64,000 bases of DNA from Areca catechu (Eukaryota; Streptophyta; Magnoliopsida; Arecales; Arecaceae). Made by a program: the position numbers and the translations under genes. Of the stretch, positions 11,903 to 23,268 are shown in pieces; the first letter of the stretch is position 1, and each line of letters begins with the position of its first letter. The DNA lies in the NCBI GenBank assembly GCA_021397845.1, contig CM038048.1, forward strand, positions 30,316,727 through 30,380,726, read 5' to 3'. The notes below the pieces were generated by a model that did no database searches, was not told the DNA's origin, and saw nothing but the letters and a program-made list of their open reading frames with translations.

Positions 11903-12501
11903 TAGTGCTAAGGGAGAAGAAGGACTGGGGGACTAACTTGAGGCTGAGCTCCTAAAAGACTGGTCATGCGGAGGGGGAGGAAGAAGCTCTCTCTTTCTCT
12001 CGCAGAGCGTAGTTGCAGTAGAAAATCCTTCCTGAGCACCTCGCCCCCCCTTTATAGGTCCTCGGAGGGGCATTTGCCATCGCCTCGCAGGAGCTGTAAC
12101 CATCCCATCGATAGATGTGACTCTCCATGCCTCAGAAATCAAAGCGATCGGTTGATCAAAACTGGTAGGCAGTGATCCGTGTGAAGACTGGATCAACGGT
12201 GCAAAGATTGTCTAGAAAGTGGCATTGGCCATCCAGAAGTTGCCACGTGGTGCGGCACATCCCTCCACTTCAATCATCGCATGAGCCAACTTAGCCCCTC
12301 ATCATGGTGCCTTCTCTGCATTAATTGTGACCCCTGCACCCCCAATACAGGGGCAACATCTGTCCCTAACATCGATCATGGGAGATTCAAAGCAATCCGA
12401 CACGATGATTCCGCATCGAGTAGCAGACGGACATGACCTGTGCCAAAATAATGCTTTTATCCTTCGAAGCCATGTGTTCCCTCAAAGTCTAGGAGCAGGG
12501 G
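11903..12501. other. Non-coding stretch between antisense ORF and G1 3' LTR
   Basis: By position this would hold the antisense ORF's promoter. No clear TATA box or coding potential was found. The last bases, AGGAGCAGGGG (12491-12501), are purine-rich and fit a polypurine tract just before a TG. Confidence 0.4.
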
Positions 12502-13334
12502 TGGCAACTATTGCACTCAACCAACTTTTCCTGAATTGGACCTACGTAGATGGGCTTCCGACTAGTCTGGCTGGCCCCCTCTACCAAAGGTCCGACCGGC
12601 TGACCCATGGAAGGAGACATCCGAATAACCCACTTCCTTCGAGGTCCGACCAGTCGGCTCCCTCCACCAGAAGTCCGACCGGCTAACCCATTGAAGGAGA
12701 GGTTAGAACGACCCACTTCCTTCGAGGTTCGATTGGTTCGCTCCCTCAGAGGTCCTGACGGACGTTCTCCGAAGCAGAAGCCTAACCAACTGACCCACTG
12801 AAGGAGAGGTTCGAATGACACACTTCCTTCGGGGTCCGATCGGTCAGCTTCCTCAGAGCTCATGATAGATATTCCCTTTCGATCGGAAAACCCACCCCTG
12901 GTAAGTCCGATCGATTCATTCCCATCCTGGGAACCACTCAAAGGCTCCAGAAGCCCTTTCCAACTGGTACCAGAATTCTGTTACAACAGACTCCACAACG
13001 TGGCCACATCTCCATGCCACCTGGCCACCACCCTAGTTCTCCTAAGGGTAAATTGAAACTTCTCAACCTATCCCCTAACAAAATTTGATAGCATTCCACA
13101 CCTACTTAAGGTGACCGAGGGACCTCCACTTGGGTCTAAGTACACTCTTCCCTCTCCGTGTGCTATTCTCTTCGATTTGTCCATTTTGTTGCTCTCAAGC
13201 TCCTGCTAACTTAAGCATTGGAGTGTCCCCACCGGAACACCATCGGTGCTTAGGGGACTTTGTTGCAGGTCGACTGGGAGGAGAGCACTACAGCATAGCC
13301 GACCGAGCCCAGTCCAAGAGAAGACGCGGCAACA
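12502..13334 (+). repeat. 3' LTR of G1
   Basis: The end is firm: GGCAACA at 13334, confirmed by the 50 bp 5' LTR remnant at 4068-4117. The start at 12502 is inferred from the purine tract followed by TGGCAAC; the missing 5' LTR prevents a direct check. Confidence 0.6.
12593..12870 (+). repeat. Three diverged tandem units in G1 3' LTR
   Basis: A unit containing (T)GACCCATGGAAGGAG, then CCACTTCCTTCGAGGT and a CGGCTCCCTC-like end, starts near 12601, 12684 and 12791 (spacing 83 and 107). Such LTR repeats often lie in the transcription-control region; that role is not shown here. Confidence 0.65.
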
Positions 13335-13339
13335 TCAGG

Positions 13340-14160
13340 TAACCTCAAAATAGGTGCTTGTGTCATCTTAGTTTTAATCTCTAAGAAGGCTCTATCTGCA
13401 GCTTTGGTCCATTCAAAACTACCCTTCCCAATACAATCAGTAATTGGTGCTACTATGGTGCTAAATCCCCTAATAAACCATCTGTAGAAAGTGGCTAGAC
13501 CATGGAAACTTCTAACATCATGGACACTAGTGTGTATTGGCCACTCTACTATGGATCTGACCTTTTCAGGGTCAGCTGCTACTCCTTCAGGGGTAACCAC
13601 AAAGCCTAGGAAGATAACTCTATGGGTCATGAAATCAAACTTTAAATTAGCATAGAGGTTCTCTTTCCTAAGGGTTAAGCAAACTTGTTTTAGATGTTCT
13701 ATATGATCTTCCTTAGTTTTGCTATAAATCAGGATGTCATCAAAATATACTACCATAAATTTACCTATGAACATCCTAAGGACTTGGGTCATAATTCTTA
13801 TGAAAGTGCTAGGGGCATTGGATAACCCAAAAGGCATTACAGCCCACTTATATAGACCATCTTTGGTTTTAAAAGCTGTTTTCCACTCATCCCCAGGTCT
13901 AATTCGAACTTGATGGTAGCCACTCTTAAGGTCTATCTTTGAAAAGATTGTGGCTCCTGCCATCATATGCAACATATCATCCAAGCGGAGGATGGTAAAC
14001 CTATACTTCACAGTTATCTTATTTATGGCACGGCTATCAACACACATTCTCCATGTGCCATCTTTTTTAGGGGTTAATAGGGCTGGTACAGCACAAGGAC
14101 TTAGGCTCTCCCTAATAAACCCTTTTCTAAGAAGCTCACCTACTTGTCTTTGAAGCTCTA
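13340..14160 (-). pseudogene. Reverse transcriptase and RNase H start of N3
   Basis: This reads continuously from the RT entry (about 14160) to the LRLPD motif at the G1 junction. Landmarks are WRMCVDSRAINKIT near 14047, FSKIDLKSGYHQVRI near 13940, MPFGLSNAPSTF near 13835 and the catalytic YFDD at 13747-13736. All are intact, and the frame from 14047 to the junction has no stop, so this is the best-preserved RT in the window. The connection region with SFHGLATFYRWFI is at about 13500. The protein then becomes G1 LTR sequence, which adds about 30 foreign residues before a stop at 13250. Confidence 0.9.
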
Positions 14161-14985
14161 AGTGTTAAGTTGGGTTCATCCTATAATGAGGTAGGTTAGG
14201 CAGGGTAGCTCATGGGACTAAATCAATTGCATGTTGGACGTCCCTAAGTGGTGGTAAGTGGTATGGTAAATCTTCAGGAAATATGTCACTAAATTCATTC
14301 AGGACTTCCTTGACTTCCTAAGGGTACTCTTTATCAATAGGATCAGATACTTCCTTCACAGCTAACATCCAAATAGTAGTGCCCTCAGATATCTCTTTTT
14401 CTAGCTCTTTTGCAGTGATAAGATTAACTCCAGACTTTTTCTCCTTAAGTGAGCTAGATCCTCTCTTTATTGATTCCTGAGGTAAGGTGGGGTTTATGGT
14501 GATCTTCTTCCCATGAAAGGTGAACATACATGCATTAGACCGGTAATAAAGGGTGGCATCATGATCAAAGAGCCATGGCCATCCTAAGATTATACTACTC
14601 ACCCCCATGGGCACAATATCACACCACACTCTATCCTGATATGATTGAAGCTGGATCTGGACTTGGCATCTGGACTTAATGGGATAGAGGTGGAATCTAT
14701 CCAGGACACCTTATAGGGGCTTGGGTGAGGAACTGGGTGTAAGCTTAGGGTTTTGACAGCCTTCTATGATATGGCATTCACATAGTTCCCACTATCTATA
14801 ATTATTTTGCACACCTTATCCTCAATCTTTACAAAAGTCTGTAGGATGTTGGTCCTATGCCAATCTTCCTTGGTTTTACTCTAGGACAGGATGCATCTAA
14901 CTACCCCTACGAGGTTCGATTGATCAAAATCCTCCTTATCACCTTCATATTTTTCAATTAAGTCTGGTTCAGCTTCATAGACCTC
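14161..14985 (-). pseudogene. Aspartic protease and linker of N3
   Basis: The protease active site D-S-G is encoded at 14796-14788 (IIIDSGNYVNAIS), with the usual first hydrophobic strand before it. The flap-to-C-terminal part contains LGWPWLFDHDA near 14585, equivalent to the LGRPWQ/LGMPWL motif of Ty3 proteases. The linker to RT contains EFSDIFPEDLP near 14285. Stops near 14174, 14312 and 14770 and a probable frame break near 14600 disrupt it. Confidence 0.8.
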
Positions 14986-14989
14986 CTCT

Positions 14990-16380
14990 TCTTCATTCTC
15001 ATTGGGTTCAGGCTCATCTTCCTCAAGCTCTCCTATGTGCAAAGACCAGATGGGACATTGGCTAGCAAAATGACCTACCTTGTTGCACCTGAAACAGGCA
15101 TTGGGGCTGGGGCTTGGGTTCTTCTAAAGAGCTGGTGCCTTACCCTTATCATTCCTAAAAGATGCTGAGTTACTTGAACTAGCCTAACTCAGACGTGGGT
15201 TAGGATGAGGTGGGTTACGGTTGGGACAGGTTGGGTTGTGGTTGGGTCGACTTAGGTTTGGATTTGGCCGACCTGGGTTGGGGTTGGGGTGATTTTGGTT
15301 AAAGCTTGGTCGATTTGGGTAAGCCTGGTTTGGGTTGGGCCTAAAGCTATGAGTATTAGATTTAAAGGGTTCAGGTCTCCTAACTACAAGTACTTACTGG
15401 AACCTCTCAAAGTTTTCGGCTACATGATAGGCATGGTCCATGTGTTTAACTCTCCTAAGGTACGGCTCCCTTTGGACATCCTCTCTAAGACCATGTCTAA
15501 ACCTAGAGAGGGTAACTGACTCAGGTTCATCTATGCCGCATCTTAGCACACACTCATCAAACTAGGCTATGTATTCCTATATAGTTTTGGTCCCTTGTTT
15601 TAATCTCTACCATTGATCTAAGAGACACTGCTTATAGTATGGGGAAACATATTTTGCCCTAAGCCTTAACTTCATGGCTTCCCAGGTGACAATGGGTGGG
15701 CGGCCCAGTTGATTATCGAGTCGCTCTACCTGCTCCCAGTACAATCTAGCTTGGTCAGTTAGCCTCAGCTGGACAAATTGACACTTTTTCTCTTCACTTA
15801 TGGCATAAAATTTAAAGTACCTCTCCATGCCTCCCTCCCAGTTGATATAGACCTTTGGATCTAGGTTACCATCAAAGGTGGGTGGATCTATCCTAATGCT
15901 CCTAAGAATCCTATCATCCTGGTCTTGGTCCTCCTAATTGTGTCTCCTGAGGTTAGGGCCATGATATTGATCCTGGTGTTGGTTTCCCCTATGGTTAGGT
16001 TCCCTAAATTGATCCTGGTTTTGCGGTCTCCTAGGATTATGTTCAATAAAGGGTTCATGGGTTTGGGCTCTTCTAGGATTATGAGGAGTAGAGGGGGTGG
16101 AGTCAAGATCAGGTTCAGTGTTAGACTCTTGGGTTCTCTCTACAGTCCCTAGTCGATTCTCTACTTGTTCCAACCTTTTGGTTATCTCGTTATTGGTATG
16201 GTTTATTTGATTAATCTGAGCAGTTAATTGAGCAAACTAGTTCTGAGATTGGAGGTTCATCTGTTCAAATTAGTTTTGGGTTTGGGTTTGTACCTGGCCA
16301 AATCGATCTCGGGTTTCAATGTTCATTTGGGCAAACTGGTCAGTCATGGCTTACACAAGAGCCTCAAACATGGAATCCAT
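14990..16380 (-). pseudogene. gag: gag of N3 with CCHC zinc knuckle
   Basis: The start ATG at 16380 opens a Gln/Asn-rich coiled-coil-like N-terminus (repeated QMN and QINQ motifs). Then come Arg/Pro/Asn repeats built on N-P-R-R (about 16120-15960). The capsid-type core (PPTFDGNLDPKVYINWEG near 15880, LTDQARLYWEQ near 15770) is followed by an Asn/Pro-rich stretch. The zinc knuckle C-F-R-C-N-K-V-G-H-F-A-S-Q-C is at about 15093-15052. An acidic linker (EEEEVYEAEPDLIEKYEGD) leads into protease. This capsid core is what A, N1, N2 and E4 lack. Single stops near 16352, 16265, 15934, 15597 and 15187 break the frame. Confidence 0.85.
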
Positions 16381-17490
16381 TGCTGAATCAATTTGGGGTG
16401 TGGACTTCTGGTATTGGGTTTTTAATCTAGTGGTCATACAATCATACAATTAGTTAGAATGAGATGGTGTAGCCAAGCATGCAAGATGGGTTAGCTTACT
16501 CTAGGGTTTCCTAGACCTAGAGCCAAAATTGAGTGGGTCAGCTCAACTTACACTTAACTCAGTAGCTAATCCTTCCTCTGGCCAGGTATAGGGTGGGAGT
16601 GTGGGAGTCCCCCCATGCTTTCACAGGGATCCAATTAAAAACCACAACACCACTTAGGTCATTTGACTTTGGACCCTCAGCCTTAGACACTAGATTTCAG
16701 TAATAGCCATAGGATTAAATGCACTAGTTGGCCCACACAGCTCAAACCCGACCTGTGGGTGTCACCTAGCCCTCTAGGAAAAATAAGGTCTAATTAATTT
16801 TAATTAGGCTTAGGTCAGTATGATGATGGTTGTTTTGGGCCCAAAACAAGTGATGAAATCCTACCCTAATGTTATATTGACTGCCCTCAAGATTAGATTA
16901 AAGAGATGATGGCATTCAATGGTCCTAATGCAATCTAAAACAATCATAAAAGTAAAATATTTTATGTGTGTTTTATGAGGTGGCAAGCTAAGTTTAGGTT
17001 GATTTGGTTAGCAATCAAATTGGGCTTGGGATTGGGGTGTGTGGAAGTTGATTAGGTTAGGTTGAGTCAAGTGCAAAAATATCAGAATTAGAATTTTAAA
17101 AGATGCAAATTTTGACATAGATTTTGATGCAAAACAAAATCAAAAAAAAATTTAGGATAGAGGATGGACGGTTCCAATGGACTACCAAATTTGATGCAAA
17201 AAAAAATCAGATGATAATTCAAATCCTAGGGTTTTCGGACTGATACAGAAATATCAAGATTTTAGTTAGGATTTCTAATATGCCAAATTTTAGTGAATTA
17301 GGGTTTTTCTAAAATTAATTAAAATTTATGAAAATTATCAAGACAAAATAGAGAACACTTAATGCAAATTTCACAGAAAATAAAAATTTTTAGGTGGTCA
17401 AAATTAGATGAAAAATAGATACCTAATGCAGCTAGCAGGATGCAGAAATTAGGGTTTATGATCCTAATGCAGATGAATGCTATCCTAAAT
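16381..17490 (-). promoter_or_regulatory. Leader of N3 with hairpin pair
   Basis: This is an untranslated leader homologous to that of A. On the minus strand, hairpin 1 (16866-16844) reads GGGTAGG, nine loop bases, CTTGTTT, and holds only by G-U pairs. Hairpin 2 (16778-16765) is a perfect CCTAG-AGGG-CTAGG. The rest shows no feature. Confidence 0.5.
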
Positions 17491-17507
17491 CCGCTCTAAT
17501 ACCAAAC
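17491..17507 (-). other. Primer-binding site of N3
   Basis: Minus strand GTTTGGTATTAGAGCGG directly follows the LTR end. It is one change from the TGGTATCAGAGC consensus. Confidence 0.75.
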
Positions 17508-20500
17508 TGATGCAGGATGACTCTAAGATTTCCAAAGATGTAGAAATAATAGTAAGCTAATTTTTTTGTGATTTTTATAATTTAGGTTTGTAGGCTAAAT
17601 TTCCAAATAAAAGTAAGAACTAGCAATAGAGTAGCAATACAAAGAATCATCATGATCGCAAAATAACTCATGCAAGATAATGAAAGTCAGGACCTGGGAA
17701 TTGAGAAACTCCTAGTTTAGGATAGCTTGTCTTCAAAAAATCAGATATCAAGAGAAGGGAAGGATGTTACCAGTCAGAGATTTGAAGAACTTCCAATGAA
17801 GAGATCACACAGCACTCTGATTGGAGCCTGGATGATGAAGCTCGGTTCCCTTGAATTTGAGGATAGATTTGGGTGGTCTTGGAGGTAAGGAAAGCCTCCT
17901 CATGGGAGGTGAAATATCTCGAGAAACCTATAAGCATCAAGGGTCAATCAAAATAGCAAATAAATAAAAGGAAAGAACTAGGGTTGAAAGAAATTAGGGT
18001 TAGAAGTTTGAAGCTAGCAGCTAGAAGTAGGATGATGCTCCTTGGCTTGGACAACAGCTAGGGCACTCCTTCTTGGGCGTGTGAAGGCTTGGATGGCAGC
18101 AAGCTAGGGCATGGAAAGGATGCTAGGGCAGCAGGGTTTGGCCAAGGTACACAAGGAGAGCACTCAAACAAAACAAGAGAACCAACACAAAAGTAAACAC
18201 AAGGCAATGACTCAAAATTTCAGCAAGGTTGTATTCTGATGTGGGATAAAGGTGGGGCTAGGAAAGATCAAACGATGAGCCTAGAAGTCACCTAGATTAG
18301 GGTATCCTAATTTTCTTTAATTTTCTAATTTGATGGTGAAGGAATAATGGGATGGAAGATAGGGATCTGGATCTCATGGACTTTGGGACACACCCTAACG
18401 AAGAGACCTCTCACCTCTAAGGAATTATACCCTCTTTGATACTTGGAGGTGCTAGGATGGATCTCAAAGGTCACGAGGGGATAAAGAAAATGGAATGGGA
18501 AAGGGGATAACTGGGCATGACCTCACGTTGTGTCCTGGGATTGGGCCTCACACCCTCTCCTCTCGGAGCGGAAGAAGAATCACTCTTCTCTAAAACAAAA
18601 TTTTCATTCATCAATTTTTTTTTTCAAGAAGGATTGAAGCCTACTTTATAGACACCAAGCCAATTTGAAATTCAAAAATAACAAAATAAGGGGAGAAAAT
18701 AGTGGGTGTTTCTATGAAGAGGGGCATCATTTGTGTAGGAAAATGTGGACCCATTCAAATTCGAATTCAAATTCCTCCTCTACTTTGAGATCTGTGTAGA
18801 AAATTCACTGCTCTGAGATTTATGCAGGCTGTTTCTGCTCTGGGATTTGTGCACAGATTTTCCTTCCCGTGGAACAGAGGAAATTCACAGCATCCATCTC
18901 AATCATAGATTTCTCAGCTTTAATTTATTCAATAGTTGCACACCTAAAGACTCCTGCTCTCTTCTTGATTTGTTTAGTAGCTAAGTGCCTACTTGAGAAT
19001 GCACTTCCCACCTATAGTCTTACTCAGTTTACAGTAGAGCTCCATGAGAACTTATTCATGTATGTACCAGGGCATCCAGAGTGAATGTTTCCTATTCTTG
19101 AAGCAAGGAAGAGAGACGAAGGGGTCAGCCATTTATCAGTGGAGGTGGCGGTGTGGGGGAGAGGGGAGTGGCATGGATGGGTGGAGAAGCAGGGGAGGCA
19201 CAGCCGATGGCCGTGGGTGCTGGGGCTTTGGGCGGGGACTTTGGGCGGCTCCATCGATTGTCGGCGATGGTGCTGGGGAGGAAGATAGTGGTTGTGGACA
19301 TGTGCAGTGGAGGGCCCCGATCGACGGTGGCTGGGCTGTGGTCGCGGAGAGAGGGGCGGAGCAGTAGGGGCGGACGGTGTCCATGGGTTGTTCCATGGGA
19401 TTCATCGGCGTTCCCATGAGGAGATCGATGCCGAGGGGGAGATGGACGGTTGTCGGGGTCGCCGGTGGTCGGACGTAGTAGATCCTGGACCGGTGGGAAG
19501 AAAAATGGAGAAAAATGGAGGTTCTGGGATATTTTGGGAGGAAGAAGATGACAGGGATAAACATGGAATACGTCAGGAATAAATATGAAAAAAAGTAAGG
19601 ATAACGGGAATAGGTGGAATAACTGGGATAAATATTTTTAAACTAAAAATTAAAAAAATCTGAAAAAGGAAAAGGAAAACCCAGATGGGTTTGGATGTCC
19701 CCATCATATTCATAAGAGAAAGTTATTACAAGAGGAAGAGGGGTGGGGTATTTATAGAGCTCCCATGCCCTGTCCTAACTAAGGTTATACTTAGGTTAGA
19801 GATAACCATTCCTTAAGACATTAGTAAAAGAGATCCTTAATAGGTTAGGAAAGAAAGCCTTAGGAGGTTAGGACTTAGACTAGTCTTCTCCTTCTCCCTT
19901 CATGCTTTGACTAGTCAACTCATGGGTGCCTCCTCTTGGCTTGGACTTGGTCAAACTCCATAAATTCGATTTTGGACCTTGGGGCAGCAGAAGGACACCT
20001 CCTTCATTGGCTTCGACGAATTTTTGAGGGGCCCAGGTGGGCTTCCAGGGGCTGGGCGCATGGACTGGCATATTCTAGTGAATATGGTTGGAATCTTGCT
20101 TCTTAAGGGCTTGGGCTTGGATCCTAGGCTTGATTTCTCCTTGGCTAGGCATAGATGGACCTCTGAAATCAAGGATGCCCTAGTTTGGGAATATGCTCTG
20201 GCATCTGGACTAGAATATGGGCATCTGGAAAACATCTAGAAGGAATCAAGGTTTCTGGAAGTGTTTTGGATCCTGGGGTTTCACACAAAATCCAACAAAC
20301 TGATGTAGTGGCCTCTGACTCCTGGATGTGGCCTAGTAAAACTCCAAACTAGGGTAACCTCTTCTTTTATACAAAATTTAAACTCATAGTGGACTCACAA
20401 CTGAAGTATAGGACTCAAAACTGGACTAAGGTTGAGAGTTGAGACAAGTCAACTAACCTCCACTTATTATAGGACTCAATCTTAATTGATTACAAAATTT

Positions 20501-20574
20501 TCAAAATTTTGACACATGACTAAGAAAACAAGATAGGGCCGAGTAATCTGTGTATGATTCTGGTGCCCCCACCA
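17508..20574 (-). repeat. 5' LTR of N3, split by a solo LTR
   Basis: On the minus strand the LTR begins TGGTGGGGGCACCA (20574-20561) and ends CCTGCATCA (17508). Removing the inserted solo LTR and one TSD copy leaves about 1.59 kb, close to the A and N1 LTRs. A TATA box (CTATAAATA) is at 19757-19749. Confidence 0.85.
18237..19706 (-). repeat. Solo LTR inside N3 LTR, TSD TATTC
   Basis: This 1470 bp unit starts TGATGTGGGA, ends TCCCCATCA and is flanked by TATTC at 18232-18236 and 19707-19711. On the minus strand it is therefore TGATGGGG...CCCACATCA. It belongs to the same family as the LTR at 53700-56958, sharing the GGAATAGGTGGAATA-type A/G-rich tail. No internal region is present, so it is a product of LTR-LTR recombination. 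Its GC-rich part (19130-19500) produces spurious open frames on both strands. Confidence 0.9.
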
Positions 20575-20754
20575 ACATAGCCTCCTTTGTTATATTCGAT
20601 GCTGCAATATACTCCACCTCATAAATAGAATCAGCCACTATATGCTGCTTGAAACTTTTTTAGATAGCTCCACCATTAAGCGTAAACACATACCAGACAC
20701 ACTCTTACTATCATCACTATTTCATTGAAAGTTGGAGTCAGTGTACCCCACAAG
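20575..20754 (-). pseudogene. RNase H fragment of copia element C
   Basis: Minus-strand translation gives a typical copia RNase H segment: GYTDSNFQ, then DDSKSVSGYVFTLNGGAI, then ADSIYEVEYIAAS. The Asp of YTDS and the Glu of EVEY are catalytic positions. One stop and a frame change are present. It continues, across N1, from the RT/RNase H fragment at 33708-34376. Confidence 0.85.
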
Positions 20755-22169
20755 TGGTGGGGGCACCAGGATCGGACATAGATTACTGGGCCCTATCTGG
20801 TTTATTGATTAGAGTTTTTTGAGCCCTTAATAATATATCAAATTTTTTAATCAAGTCTTGTAATAAAGTTAGTCCAGTTGAGAGTTTTGTAATCAAGTTA
20901 GCTCAGCTAAGTTGCATTGAGTCCTGTAATAAGTTAGATTTATCTCAACCAGTCCAATTGAGTCCTGTAAATTGAGACTAGTATTAGTCTAGTTATACAA
21001 GAGGAAGAGAAACAATCAAAGCCTTCACTAGGCCACCATAGCAAAGCAAGACCAAGCCCATGAAGCTCCACATATAAAGATTCCAAGAACTAAGATGCCT
21101 AGGAAATATTCTAGGCCCCAGCCTAGGGTTTCCAAGCCACTAGGAGGCCCATGCATCCAAGCCCTTTGGAGGCCGCCCAAGCCCAAGTGGAGGCCACCCC
21201 TTGCTACCCTAAAGTCTATGTCCAAGCCATCTTGGTGTCCAAGCCCAAAGAAAGGCCTTGACCAAGTCAAAGGAGGAGAAGAATTCAAATTCAAACAAGG
21301 AGATCAAGTTTAATTCCCATTCAAATTGTATTCTCCTAGTTTTAAGCAAACTTGTAATCCCTCTCCCACTCTACTTTGTAATTCTGTTCTAACCAGGAGA
21401 GGACTTGGGAAACATCTATAAATACCCCACCCCTCCCCCTTCTTGTAAGCATCTTTTATTCATGAATGAATCTCTGTTGAACTTTTGTCTTAAACTTGTG
21501 TTCTTTTGTGTGTGAGTGTGAGTGTGACCTTCGAACCCTAATTCATCCAAGCCCTAGCCATCCCAAAGCACTCTCTTCTAAACCATAACATGCCAAGGAG
21601 AAGAATCCCTAAGCTATCCATCAGCAAGAGGCCTTCTTCCCCCTCCAGCCACCAGCAGCAGAAACCCTATTTCCCTCTTTCCCTAACCCTAGTTCCTTTA
21701 TTTTTCCTTTCTTATTTGTTTCCTTGCTAACCTCTGACAGTTGCAGGATCCCCGTGGTATTCACCTCCAAGGAGGAGGCCCTCTTTGCCTCCTAGATCAA
21801 TCCTAGATAGCTGCCCGAACCGAGGAACTGAAGGCTTGTCTTCCAGGTGACAATCTTGAGTGCTGTGTGACCCCTTCATTGACAGGATCTTCGCATCGGT
21901 GCTTGGTAAAATCCACCCCCCCTCCTAATTTTTGATTTGTTGAAGGTACACTATCCTAATCGGGGGTTTCTCAATCTTCGAGATCCTTTCTTTTATTATT
22001 TTTCATGAGTTCTTATGCGGGTAGGTTTGATCTTGTCATTCCTAGTTTACTTGCTGCAATTTATGTGTTTTCAGGACATTAGCCTGCAAATTAAAATTCT
22101 AAGAAAATTATAAATAAATTAGTTTTTGTTTTTCTACAATTTTGGTAGTCATAGGATCATCCCGCATCA
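20755..22169 (+). repeat. 5' LTR of N1
   Basis: The LTR is 1415 bp, begins TGGTGGGGGCACCA and ends CCCGCATCA. A TATA box, CTATAAATA, is at 21416-21424 and is followed by a C-rich initiator-like stretch. The 3' copy is at 25338-25645 plus 32632-33707. Confidence 0.9.
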
Positions 22170-22170
22170 G

Positions 22171-22187
22171 TTTGGTTTTAGAGTTAG
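22171..22187 (+). other. Primer-binding site of N1 (degenerate)
   Basis: TTTGGTTTTAGAGTTAG, two bases after the LTR end, is a decayed form of TGGTATCAGAGC. Confidence 0.65.
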
Positions 22188-23268
22188 TTTAGGATAGTTT
22201 CATCTTCATCAAAAACATCAAAAAAATTTCATCTCTGATTTTCTACATCCTATCTTCTACATTAGGGGTCTAGGTTTTGATCAATTTTGTCCATCTAGGC
22301 ATTATATTTTGCTCTGAAATTTTCATGAAGTGTCCTCTATTTTGTCCTGATAATTTTTAATTCAGCATCTTCGAAACCTTAACTGAAATACTAAGTTTTC
22401 TGCACATTGTTCGAAAAACCTAAGAGTTGCATCATCATCTAATTTTTTCTCTACATCAAATTTGGAAGGGATCATTACACCATCCATCCTTTGTTCTATA
22501 ATTTTTTCAAGTTTTTTCTGCATCAAAAACCATGTCAAATTCTGCATCAAACCGAATCCTAATTTTTTGATTCTATGATTTCTGCACACCTGACTGAACC
22601 TAATCTAATCAACTGCCAAACCTCTTAAATCCCAAGCCAAATTTTGTTTGCTAACTTAATCAACTTAAACCTAACTTGCCATCTCATAAAAAAAAAAAAA
22701 AAAAAAATTTGATTGTTGTTAGATTGCATCAGGACCATCGAATGTTCATCTTCTCAAACTAATCTTAAGGGCATTTCTCTATCTCAGATTAGGACAGGAG
22801 GTCATTACCTATCCTGGGCCCAAAACAACCACCGTCATCTAAACCCAAGCCTTAATTAAAATTAATTAGACTTAAGCTGCTCTAGAGAGCTAGGTGACAT
22901 CAACAGGTCGGGTCCAGATTGTGTGGGTAAACTAGTGCACTCAATTCTCCAACTATTATTGAAAATTGATGTCAAGGTTGGAGGTCTAGAGTCAAATGAC
23001 CTAAGCAGTGTTGTGGTTCCTTAATTTGGTCCTTACAAAAGCAGGGGTGGCCTCCCACACTCCCACCCCCTACCTAGCCAGTGGAAGGATTAGTTGAGTT
23101 GGGTGTAAGTTGAGTCGACCCACTCAATTTTGGCTCTAGGTATAGCAAACCCTAGAACTTATTGATCCTTGCATGCTTGACTGCACCATACCACTTTGAG
23201 TGGTTGATTGCATGACCACCAGGTTAGGATTCTAGTACAACCAGTCTAAGCCCAGACCTAGTTCAACC
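22188..23268 (+). promoter_or_regulatory. Leader of N1 with hairpin pair
   Basis: A non-coding leader containing an A-tract at 22688-22708. Hairpin 1 (22792-22814) is GGACAGG, nine loop bases, CCTATCC, with one C-A mismatch. Hairpin 2 (22881-22894) is TCTAG-AGAG-CTAGG, closed by a U-G pair. The spacing of 66 bases matches element A. Confidence 0.5.

Larger units (their letters stand above)
4068..13334 (+). mobile_element. Element G1: Tat-like Ty3/gypsy retrotransposon
   Basis: The order is a truncated 5' LTR, primer-binding site, gag, protease, RT, RNase H, a second archaeal-type RNase H, integrase, an antisense ORF and a 3' LTR. The second RNase H and the antisense ORF with a 'putative gypsy-type transposon' domain are hallmarks of the plant Tat lineage. 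G1 inserted into the RT/RNase H region of element N3, and its right edge is at 13334. The expected TSD there is TCAGG (13335-13339). The left TSD is outside the window because element A splits the 5' LTR. Every frame contains stops. Confidence 0.85.
13340..20574 (-). mobile_element. Element N3: autonomous-type Tekay/Del-like chromovirus, 5' part
   Basis: On the minus strand the order is 5' LTR, primer-binding site, leader, gag, protease, RT and the start of RNase H. G1 then interrupts it at 13335-13339. The remaining RNase H, integrase and 3' LTR must lie outside the window. N3 is the only relative here that still has a protease and RT, so it represents the kind of element that could have mobilised A, N1, N2 and E4. 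Its right edge (20574) abuts a copia fragment; the TSD would be ACATA (20575-20579). Confidence 0.8.

Noticed and set aside
19130..19564. Overlapping Pro/Gly/Arg-rich open frames on both strands.
   Set aside because: They lie in the GC-rich part of a solo LTR whose sister LTR at 56210-56760 has different frames; GC-rich DNA simply has few stops.
22688..22708. Run of about 21 A bases as a possible LINE or SINE tail.
   Set aside because: It lies inside the N1 leader, with homologous leader sequence on both sides and no flanking duplication.
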